From Candidatus Latescibacteria bacterium 4484_7 (GTDB lineage: Bacteria; Krumholzibacteriota; Krumholzibacteriia; Krumholzibacteriales; Krumholzibacteriaceae), in NCBI GenBank assembly GCA_002085285.1, contig NATK01000109.1, positions 1 through 5,783 of the forward strand: a stretch of DNA of 5,783 bases. Direction: 5' to 3'. Positions 1 through 5,210 of this stretch are shown here, in pieces. The notes under the pieces are model-generated. The model did not search any database. It was not told where the DNA came from and was given only the letters and a program-made list of their open reading frames with translations. Position numbers and translations under genes: made by a program. Numbering within the stretch: the stretch's first letter is position 1; the number at the start of each line of letters is the position of its first letter.

Positions 1-16
1 GGGCGAGAATGAGTAA
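1..16 (+). CDS. 3' end of an upstream gene (probably the MrpG/MbhC-like subunit)
   Basis: Only a few codons are present. Two frames close here: frame 1 ends in TGA at 10-12 and frame 2 ends in TAA at 14-16 (reading Gly-Glu-Asn-Glu before the stop). The sequence alone cannot show which frame is used. In known Mbh/Mbx operons the gene before subunit D is the MrpG-like subunit C, so that is the expected identity, by context only. If frame 1 is correct, the stop overlaps an ATG at 9 as ATGA. Confidence 0.35.
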
Positions 17-146
17 AGTCGATCATCCTCGCTCGTACCGAACGCAGCAAAGAAGAGGATGGCACAGAGAAACGGAATCGATGACCGTTTCCCCTTTCGC
101 TTCCTGCACAGCGTGCGTCGCAAACAGGGAGGGCATAGTCCGATGA
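9..146 (+). CDS. Possible 45-residue spacer ORF bridging the upstream gene and subunit D
   Basis: An open frame starts at ATG 9-11 (begins MSKVDHPRSY) and ends in TGA 144-146. The stop overlaps the subunit D start as ATGA (143-146), and the start overlaps a possible upstream stop at 10-12 in the same way. The peptide is hydrophilic, arginine-rich in its first half and holds a Cys-Thr-Ala-Cys near residues 33-36. I recognise no family and see no membrane segment. It may be a translated coupling peptide, or only open by chance: a frame this short stays open fairly often. Its ribosome-binding site cannot be judged because it would lie at the window edge. Confidence 0.25.
   Translation: MSKVDHPRSYRTQQRRGWHRETESMTVSPFASCTACVANREGIVR
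126..133 (+). promoter_or_regulatory. Strong Shine-Dalgarno site for subunit D
   Basis: AGGGAGGG lies 9 nt upstream of ATG 143. It decides the start of subunit D: the earlier in-frame ATG at 59 has its purine-rich stretch directly abutting the codon, and would add 28 hydrophilic residues not expected in this family. Confidence 0.75.
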
Positions 147-394
147 TCCTTGCAGCCGTAATAATCATGGGCGTTTCGATGGTCATCGGTGCGGTACTCG
201 CGCTCGAGACTAAGAACCTCCTCGTCGCCGTAGTGTCGGTGGGTTTGGTAAGCCTCTTTGCGAGCGTTCTCTACGTGATAATGGCAGCGCCGGACGTGGC
301 GATGACCGAGGCCGCTATAGGTGCGGGGCTTTCGACGGTGATCTTTTTGTACGCATTGAAAAAGACGAAGGACAGGGATACAGAAGATGATTAA
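143..394 (+). CDS. MbhD/MbxD-like membrane subunit (DUF4040, MrpA C-terminal-like)
   Basis: This 83-residue protein is almost entirely membrane: hydrophobic segments at about residues 2-20, 25-47 and 55-72, with a charged tail (KKTKDRDTEDD). The diagnostic stretch is AAPDVAMTEAAIGAG at residues 48-62, the alanine-proline-aspartate-valine-alanine plus buried glutamate (E56) signature of DUF4040, found in MbhD, MbxD and the C-terminal part of MrpA. In the family it forms part of the sodium/proton-translocating membrane module beside subunits E to G. I chose ATG 143 over ATG 59 because of the strong Shine-Dalgarno site at 126-133, the family's usual length of roughly 80-100 residues, and the foreign look of the extra 28 residues. 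Its stop overlaps the next gene by 8 nt, which implies translational coupling. The family call is firm; Mbh versus Mbx cannot be decided from this gene. Confidence 0.88.
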   Translation: MILAAVIIMGVSMVIGAVLALETKNLLVAVVSVGLVSLFASVLYVIMAAPDVAMTEAAIGAGLSTVIFLYALKKTKDRDTEDD

Positions 395-1088
395 AAGAAT
401 ATTATCTATAATCGTCATATCGCTCTTCGCCTACATGCTCTATCTGCTCGTTTCAGGATGGGAACCGGGCAAAGAACTCAATTCGCTCGCCGCAAACTAC
501 GTGGGCCGCGAACCAGCCGAACTCGGTGCTCCAAACGTTGTTACGGCGATCGTTGTAACCTATAGAGGCCTCGATACGCTGGGCGAGGTCACGGTGCTAT
601 TCTTGGCCGCCTCGGGCGTTGGATTGTTCCTTCACCTCTCCGGCAAATCGGGGAAAAACGACAGAGCAAAGAAGAAACGCGAGGCGAGCGAGATTCTGAG
701 AACTGGCGCCACGATGCTCCTCGCGCCGATCGTGATGTTCGGCACATACATATTCATAAACGGGCACCTTTCACCTGGAGGAGGCTTTCAGGGAGGCGCG
801 GTTATAGCCTCGGGGCTTCTGCTTCTCTTCGTGACATTTCCATCGTACAGGACGAAGTACAGCGCTCTCTCGGCAGTCGAATCATTCTCCGGCGCCTTCT
901 ATGTAATAGTGGGTCTCTTCGGGTTTCTGCTGGCCGGAGGATTTCTCGACAACCGCTTTCTCCCTCTCGGCTCGTACGGACAGGTACTAAGTGCCGGAGC
1001 AATACCGGTCATATATACACTCATAGGCCTCAAGGTTGGAACGGAACTGACAGGCATACTGGAGCACATGAAAGGGAGCTCGGAGTAG
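387..1088 (+). CDS. MbhE + MnhB-domain fusion subunit (MbxF-like, MrpA-tail/MrpB-like)
   Basis: This 233-residue membrane protein has two family domains in order. Residues 1-84 are MbhE-like: an N-terminal helix (3-22), then NVVTAIVVTYRGLDTLGE at 50-67 with the conserved N50, R60, D63 and E67, leading into a second helix. A short basic connector (about 85-101, KKKRE) follows. Residues 102-228 are an MnhB/MrpB domain with NGHLSPGGGFQGG at 125-137 and GAIPVIYTLIGLKVGTEL near the end. In Mrp antiporters the same pieces are the MrpA tail and MrpB; in Mbh they are separate E and F subunits. The joined form is, as I recall, the usual state in Mbx, which has no separate E. Purine-rich AGGGA at 374-378 lies 8 nt before the ATG, inside the end of subunit D. 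The role is ion translocation next to subunits D and G. Confidence 0.9.
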   Translation: MIKRILSIIVISLFAYMLYLLVSGWEPGKELNSLAANYVGREPAELGAPNVVTAIVVTYRGLDTLGEVTVLFLAASGVGLFLHLSGKSGKNDRAKKKREASEILRTGATMLLAPIVMFGTYIFINGHLSPGGGFQGGAVIASGLLLLFVTFPSYRTKYSALSAVESFSGAFYVIVGLFGFLLAGGFLDNRFLPLGSYGQVLSAGAIPVIYTLIGLKVGTELTGILEHMKGSSE

Positions 1089-1202
1089 GCTCTGGACAGA
1101 GGTGCAGAGGCTGCGGCGGTGAGGCGGCGCCGAAAAGAGCAGAAGGAACAATTGAACGGAACTCAAAGATCGAATGTAGCTTTTACACCATACTCCCGCA
1201 CC

Positions 1203-1224
1203 TTGTGAGGTTTGTTTGTGAGGT
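1203..1224 (+). repeat. Short direct repeat TTGTGAGGT
   Basis: Two perfect 9-nt copies, 1203-1211 and 1216-1224, start 13 nt apart in the spacer before subunit G. The function is unknown; it could be a binding site or chance. Confidence 0.4.
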
Positions 1225-1242
1225 CTGCGGGTAAGTAAGAAC

Positions 1243-1246
1243 GGAG
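1243..1246 (+). promoter_or_regulatory. Likely Shine-Dalgarno site for subunit G
   Basis: GGAG lies 10 nt before ATG 1257. A second purine run, AAGGA (1251-1255), is too close to act. An in-frame TAA at 1236-1238 and the absence of another start codon fix ATG 1257 as the start. Confidence 0.5.
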
Positions 1247-1256
1247 CTTTAAGGAA

Positions 1257-1610
1257 ATGGTCAGCGTCCTCATACTCGGATTTATTCTAATAGTGATCGG
1301 ATTCTGGGGAATTCTGGTCAAGAAGAACATGATAAAGATCGTACTCGGGATCGCCATATCCGAGACAGGGCTGCAGCTTTCGATGATTTCGATCGGCTAC
1401 ATCTACCACCGTACAGCACCGATCCTCAACGATGCCGTTCCCCGTTCGAGCGCCGTGAAGATGGTCGTCGATCCCGTTCCGCAGGCTCTCGTTCTAACGG
1501 CGATCGTCATCGGCGTCGCCGTGAACGCACTGCTTCTGAGCTATGTGATAAGTCTCTACAAGCACAAGAAATCGCTCAACATCAGTGACTACAAGGAGCT
1601 CAAATGGTAA
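1257..1610 (+). CDS. MrpC/MnhC/NuoK-like membrane subunit (MbxG-like)
   Basis: This 117-residue protein has the three-helix plan of the MrpC/NuoK family: helices at about 2-21, 27-48 and 77-100, followed by a short charged tail. The signature is DPVPQALVLTAIVIG at residues 72-86, the typical MrpC/MbhG motif that opens the third helix. E36 sits within helix 2, the position where NuoK carries its important membrane glutamate; equivalence is inferred from position only. In the complex this small subunit packs between the E/F-type subunit and the first antiporter-like module and belongs to the sodium/proton pathway. The start is fixed by an upstream in-frame stop. It is separated from the previous gene by 168 nt, longer than usual inside such an operon, and from the next by 55 nt. 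Confidence 0.92.
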   Translation: MVSVLILGFILIVIGFWGILVKKNMIKIVLGIAISETGLQLSMISIGYIYHRTAPILNDAVPRSSAVKMVVDPVPQALVLTAIVIGVAVNALLLSYVISLYKHKKSLNISDYKELKW

Positions 1611-1620
1611 ACGGTCCGAA

Positions 1621-1633
1621 CCGGCGCAGCCGG
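1621..1633 (+). other. Small GC-rich hairpin between subunits G and H
   Basis: CCGGC (1621-1625) pairs with GCCGG (1629-1633) around a GCA loop. There is no T run after it, so it is not a convincing terminator. It could stabilise the mRNA or tune translation of the giant downstream gene. Confidence 0.4.
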
Positions 1634-1654
1634 CACGAGGGCCAGAGGAGAAAA

Positions 1655-1660
1655 AAGGAA
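1655..1660 (+). promoter_or_regulatory. Shine-Dalgarno site for the H-H' fusion
   Basis: AAGGAA, at the end of a poly-A stretch, lies 5 nt before ATG 1666; a further purine-rich AGAGGAG is just upstream at 1644-1650. This supports ATG 1666, which also begins directly with the first membrane helix expected for the family. Confidence 0.55.
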
Positions 1661-1665
1661 TCTGA

Positions 1666-4600
1666 ATGATACAACCGATATACATAATCGTGATCGCTCT
1701 CGGCGGCGCATTCCTGCTGCCTCTCTTCGGGGAATCGGCGAGGCGTACGGCGAACGTGCTTTTTCTCGCTGCGCTTGCGTTCATAGCCCTGATATCGGGC
1801 GAATGGCTCTATCGCTTCTTATTCATAGACGATACGCCTCACCAGATATTCACCGCTGGCCTCAAGCCTCCGCTTTCGATCAACCTTCTCATGGGCAAAG
1901 AGGAAGCGCTGTTCCTCTTTCCAATTCATATACTTGCACTTCTCGGAGGCCTCTATGCCCTGTCGCACCTCGATGAGATGGGGATAAAATCGAAAGCGCT
2001 ATTCCTCACACTGGTGCTGGGTCTTTCGGGGCTCATAATGACCCGAGACATATTCAACCTCTTCATATTCCTCGAGATCACATCTATATCGAGTTACGCG
2101 CTGATCGGCATGGATACGCGCCTCAAGTCGCTCTCGGCGGGATTCAAATACGCCGTCATCGGGAGCATCTCTTCAACATTTCTCCTTCTCGGGATCATAT
2201 TTCTCTACAGCGCCTCGAGCACACTCAACCTCGACGTTATGATCTCGGCGCTGAGCGGTGCGGCGAGAACGCCTCTTCTCTCCGTGGCGATCTTCCTCGT
2301 CTTCTTCACCTTCTTCATCGAGATGAAACAATTCCCCGTGAACGGATGGGCGCTCGATGTCTATGAAGGCACAAACCCCGGTGTTACGGCGATGATCGCA
2401 GCGGGAAGCACGGGAGCTTTGTTCTTCGCCGTTTACAAGCTGCTCCCTCTGTTCGGCTCCGGCTTGATGATGACGTTGGCCGTCTCGGGAATTACAACCT
2501 TCGTCGTCTCAAATCTCATCGGGCTCAAGCAGAGAGCGGCAACGAGGCTCCTCGGATATTCTTCGATCGCACAGATGGGGCTGTTGCTCGCTATTCTCGC
2601 AATAGGCAACATGACACGCATGGACAGGCAGACACTCTACTTCATCATTGGTGCGCTCTTCTTCAACCATTTCATTGCGAAGGGCGCCCTCTACTGGCTC
2701 GCCGGCATAGTAGGCCGCGACTCGATAGACGAATGGAAGGTGCTCAAGGGCAGAACTTGGCACAAGATCCTATTTGGACTGCTTCTTCTCTCCCTCGCCG
2801 GATTCCCCCCGTTCCCCGGCTTCTGGGGAAAATGGTCGCTCGTCATGAACCTCGCCGATGCGAAGATGTTCGTCTGGATCGCATTCATCCTTCTCGGCTC
2901 TCTTCTCGAGGTCGTTTATCTGATGAGGTGGTTCGGTATTGCGGTGAAGGGTGATGTGACTGCCGATGAATCCACGAGCGAATGGAAAGAGATCTCGGGC
3001 AGCTACGGCGGTTACTTGGACGAGGACGGGCCTGCAGGCGGCTACTCCGATGAGGGAGCTGGAGGCGGCCAGGCTGATCGTGGAGATGCTGCGGGCGCTG
3101 CAGGCGCCACTGCCGAAAGATCTCCCCTCAGAGAATCGAGTGCAGCGATGGAGATTCCGCCGTGGGTATTTGCCCTCGCTTCGATCGGCTTGGGCTACAT
3201 CTTCTCGACAAAGCTGACGGGCCCCATGCCCGCATTTCTCCCTCTCGTCGCAGCGGCTGTACTCTTTGCCCTCGATTGGCTGCCAGTCAAGGCAAAGGGA
3301 TTGGTTGCCCTTGCGATGATCGCCTGGTACGCATACAGGGTGATCCCGGGCTCCGAGGGGCTGCCGCTTTTCTTCAACGCGCTGTTCCTGGGGGGCGGAT
3401 TCGTCTTGTTAATGGGCATGCTCTTCCGCACCGCACGCTCCACCGGTCTCTTCCCTCTAACCGTGCTCATGATCGGCTCGATGTCGCTTCTCGCTACGAC
3501 GCAGAGCATGCTGATATTCTTCTTCGCCTGGGAACTAATGACCGTTTCTTCCTATCTCCTCATAATAAGGGGAAGGCTTTCGAGAAACGCAGCCCTTGTA
3601 TATATCGTCTTCTCTCAGGCTGGGGCATTCTCGATGCTCGCCGGTTTTGCCGCGGCGCATTCGGCCGCTTCCCTGGCCGCGGGCGTTTCGGGTGCAGCAG
3701 GCGCCGTTTCGGGCGGAGCGGGCGTTTCGGGTGCAGCCACAGCTTCGGGCATCTCGGGCGCAGCAGGCATCTCCGCTGCCGGAGCCGCTGCGGGCGCAGC
3801 AGGCCTTTCGAACCCATCCGTCTCGCCTGCATGGGCTCTGTCCGAGCTCTCACACGCGGGAATCTACTCGTCAATCGTGTTTATACTCGTCTCGATCGGC
3901 TTTCTGATAAAGACAGCCTCATTCGGTCTGCACATCTGGGCACCCGGTGCATACGCAGAATCCGAAGACGACGTATCACCCTTGATCTCGGCGGTCCTAT
4001 CCAAGGCGGGGATTCTCGGATTCCTCGCCTTGTTCCTCTATATGGGCCTAAACAACCCCCCGCACATAGGCTCGCTGAGCCTGTCAGCGGTGATAGGCTG
4101 GATAGGGGTCCTGACAGCCCTATTCGCAACCATCTTCGCAGTATTCCAGGAAGACGCAAAGAAGCTCCTTGCCTACTCGAGCGTTGGGCAGGTCGGCTAC
4201 ATCGTGCTCGCAGCAGCGATGATGAGCCATCTTGGATGGGTCGCGGCCCTATGGCACTCGGTGCTGCATCTGCTCTTCAAGGGGCTCCTCTTCCTCGCCA
4301 TCGCGGGCGTAGTCTATAGAACGGGCACGAGGAACATGTACCGGATGGGCGGGCTGATCAAGCGGATGCCGTTCTCCTTCGTATCGGTGCTCATCGGGAT
4401 AATAGCACTAGCAGGCGTCCCGCCTCTCGCGGGATTCGGGAGCAAATGGCTGATCTACGAGGCGTTGATCGAAAAGGGATGGTACCTGCAGGCGGCAGTG
4501 GCGTTCTTTGCCAGCACCATTGCGTTCCTATACTGCTACCGCCTGATACACTCGATATTCCTCGGCATGCCCAAGCCCCGCTACAAGAACATCAAAGAGG

Positions 4601-5124
4601 CTCCGGCATGGCTCCTGATACCTCAATACATACTGGTTCTCACGATATTCGGCCTTTCCGCATTTCCTTTGACTCTTCTAAAGAGGCTCTCTGCAATAGT
4701 GAGCCCGATAATCCCGGCAACGCTGAACTGGCACGGATTCACCGCAGTAAGCTCGCTCGGCTACTGGAACGGAACCGCCGTCATGATTGTCGTAATGGCG
4801 ATATTCATAATCATGCTTCTATACCTCCTTCTCTTTACGGCTAAGCCGCAGAAGGTAAAGCCATTCAACATCGTCTATGCCGCTGAAAGACCGGAGAGCC
4901 CCGAAACGACACACTACGCATACAACTTCTTTACACCGTACGGAAGGGCGATGGGCCCCATCCTTAAACCTCTCGCAAAGAGGTTCTGGAGCGCTGTGAG
5001 CGAGTGGTCCCATTCGATCGCAGCCTCTGTGCGACATATATACACGGGTGACGGTCAAACATACGCCCTCTACATATTCATCGTGGGCGTTTTGATATAC
5101 TTCATATCGGCAGGGGGAAGATGA
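1666..5124 (+). CDS. Fused tandem antiporter-like subunit H-H' (two MrpD/NuoN/NuoL-type modules in one chain)
   Basis: This 1152-residue protein holds two complete proton-translocation modules (Proton_antipo_M type); usual members are about 450-650 residues. Module 1 (1 to about 515): TM5 glutamate E137 (FIFLEITSISSYAL), TM7 lysine K221 (MKQFPVNGWALDVYEG), the YSSIAQMG helix (298-305), H335/K339 (HFIAKGALYWL) and TM12 lysine K389 (FWGKW). The TM8 lysine seems replaced by T249. A Gly/Asp/Glu-rich stretch (about 429-495) separates TM13 from TM14. Module 2 (about 522-1152): E623 (FAWELMTVSSYLL), K749 (LIKTASFGLHIWAPGAY), K780 (AVLSKAGIL), YSSVGQVGY (837-845), H868/K872 and K927 (GSKW), then a tail with PFNIVYAAE, an amphipathic stretch (about 1095-1125) and a last helix (1132-1149), like HycC/EchA/NuoL-type subunits. 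A Gly/Ala/Ser insertion occupies about 666-715. Both halves should conduct ions in the membrane arm. Archaeal Mbx/Mbs carries H and H' as separate adjacent genes, so this looks like a gene fusion. Confidence 0.93.
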   Translation: MIQPIYIIVIALGGAFLLPLFGESARRTANVLFLAALAFIALISGEWLYRFLFIDDTPHQIFTAGLKPPLSINLLMGKEEALFLFPIHILALLGGLYALSHLDEMGIKSKALFLTLVLGLSGLIMTRDIFNLFIFLEITSISSYALIGMDTRLKSLSAGFKYAVIGSISSTFLLLGIIFLYSASSTLNLDVMISALSGAARTPLLSVAIFLVFFTFFIEMKQFPVNGWALDVYEGTNPGVTAMIAAGSTGALFFAVYKLLPLFGSGLMMTLAVSGITTFVVSNLIGLKQRAATRLLGYSSIAQMGLLLAILAIGNMTRMDRQTLYFIIGALFFNHFIAKGALYWLAGIVGRDSIDEWKVLKGRTWHKILFGLLLLSLAGFPPFPGFWGKWSLVMNLADAKMFVWIAFILLGSLLEVVYLMRWFGIAVKGDVTADESTSEWKEISGSYGGYLDEDGPAGGYSDEGAGGGQADRGDAAGAAGATAERSPLRESSAAMEIPPWVFALASIGLGYIFSTKLTGPMPAFLPLVAAAVLFALDWLPVKAKGLVALAMIAWYAYRVIPGSEGLPLFFNALFLGGGFVLLMGMLFRTARSTGLFPLTVLMIGSMSLLATTQSMLIFFFAWELMTVSSYLLIIRGRLSRNAALVYIVFSQAGAFSMLAGFAAAHSAASLAAGVSGAAGAVSGGAGVSGAATASGISGAAGISAAGAAAGAAGLSNPSVSPAWALSELSHAGIYSSIVFILVSIGFLIKTASFGLHIWAPGAYAESEDDVSPLISAVLSKAGILGFLALFLYMGLNNPPHIGSLSLSAVIGWIGVLTALFATIFAVFQEDAKKLLAYSSVGQVGYIVLAAAMMSHLGWVAALWHSVLHLLFKGLLFLAIAGVVYRTGTRNMYRMGGLIKRMPFSFVSVLIGIIALAGVPPLAGFGSKWLIYEALIEKGWYLQAAVAFFASTIAFLYCYRLIHSIFLGMPKPRYKNIKEAPAWLLIPQYILVLTIFGLSAFPLTLLKRLSAIVSPIIPATLNWHGFTAVSSLGYWNGTAVMIVVMAIFIIMLLYLLLFTAKPQKVKPFNIVYAAERPESPETTHYAYNFFTPYGRAMGPILKPLAKRFWSAVSEWSHSIAASVRHIYTGDGQTYALYIFIVGVLIYFISAGGR
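2950..3150 (+). other. Region coding for the acidic Gly/Ala-rich insertion between TM13 and TM14 of module 1
   Basis: It covers about residues 429-495 of the fusion protein and lacks hydrophobic helices. It is rich in Gly, Ala, Asp and Glu (for example YLDEDGPAGGYSDEGAGGG). By the usual antiporter-subunit topology (N-terminus outside, 14 helices) this loop is cytoplasmic. It ends just before the helix beginning EIPPWVFALASIGLGY (496-511). Confidence 0.75.
3661..3810 (+). repeat. Degenerate in-frame repeat coding for a Gly/Ala/Ser-rich loop in module 2
   Basis: It codes for about residues 666-715, with GVSGAA-, GISGAAG- and AAGAAG-type units. At DNA level GCGGGCGTTTCGGGTGCAGC occurs perfectly at 3679-3698 and 3718-3737 (39-nt period), and GGGCGCAGCAGGC at 3756-3768 and 3792-3804 (36-nt period). 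All periods are multiples of three, so the frame is kept. It sits between TM6 and TM7 of module 2, a loop expected outside the cytoplasm; the matching loop in module 1 is short. Confidence 0.8.
5112..5118 (+). promoter_or_regulatory. Shine-Dalgarno-like site before the micro-ORF
   Basis: AGGGGGA lies at the very end of the fusion gene. It is 2, 5 and 8 nt before the three consecutive ATG codons at 5121, 5124 and 5127, so the third or second ATG would be well placed for initiation. Confidence 0.45.
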
Positions 5125-5210
5125 TGATGGTGCAGCATATTTCGGATAGCGATAGAGGATTCGAATTTAATCTCGAGCGCCTGGAACACTCGGAGAACGG
5201 GGCCGGATGA
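5121..5210 (+). CDS. Possible 29-residue coupling micro-ORF between H-H' and M
   Basis: The frame starts with ATG ATG ATG GTG and ends in TGA 5208-5210. Its first ATG overlaps the fusion gene stop as ATGA (5121-5124), and its stop overlaps the M start as ATGA (5207-5210). A purine-rich AGGGGGA is correctly spaced for the second or third ATG. The peptide (MMMVQHISDSDRGFEF at the start, ending SENGAG) is hydrophilic and acidic, with no membrane segment or known domain. It could carry ribosomes from H-H' to M, code for a small accessory peptide, or be open by chance. Confidence 0.4.
   Translation: MMMVQHISDSDRGFEFNLERLEHSENGAG

Larger units (their letters stand above)
1089..1256. other. 168-nt spacer between subunits E/F and G
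   Basis: No recognisable gene, tRNA or terminator. The E/F frame stays open for 39 codons after its TAG stop (to TGA 1206-1208) and reads hydrophilic and arginine/lysine-rich; a run that long is expected by chance fairly often. A 9-nt direct repeat, TTGTGAGGT, occurs at 1203-1211 and 1216-1224. The palindrome CGGCGCCG lies near 1125-1132. No convincing sigma-70-type promoter was seen. Confidence 0.6.

Noticed and set aside
59..142. A longer start (ATG 59) for subunit D
   Set aside because: It would add 28 hydrophilic residues unlike the family, its purine run abuts the codon, and ATG 143 has a strong, correctly spaced Shine-Dalgarno site.
23..418. A 131-codon open frame on the minus strand over subunit D
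   Set aside because: It has no motif, is His/Arg/Tyr-rich, and lies antisense to a clear family member.
1152..1194. A possible promoter in the spacer before subunit G (TTGAAC at 1152-1157)
   Set aside because: No acceptable -10 box lies at 16-18 nt spacing; CATACT at 1189-1194 is too far away.
1621..1640. A possible terminator after subunit G
   Set aside because: The stem has only 5 bp and no T run follows; H-H' clearly belongs to the same operon.
3148..3228. An internal start giving a separate H' protein (M495 or M521)
   Set aside because: No Shine-Dalgarno-like site precedes either ATG and the frame is continuous, so one chain is the simpler reading.
3661..3810. A CRISPR-like or mobile repeat
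   Set aside because: The repeats are in frame, degenerate, have no spacer pattern, and code for a continuous low-complexity loop.
3162..4319. A 385-codon open frame on the plus strand overlapping the H-H' gene in another frame
   Set aside because: Its translation is Arg/Ser/Leu/Gly-rich with no helices or motifs, while the overlapping frame carries clear family motifs throughout. It is a shadow caused by codon choice and GC-rich third positions.
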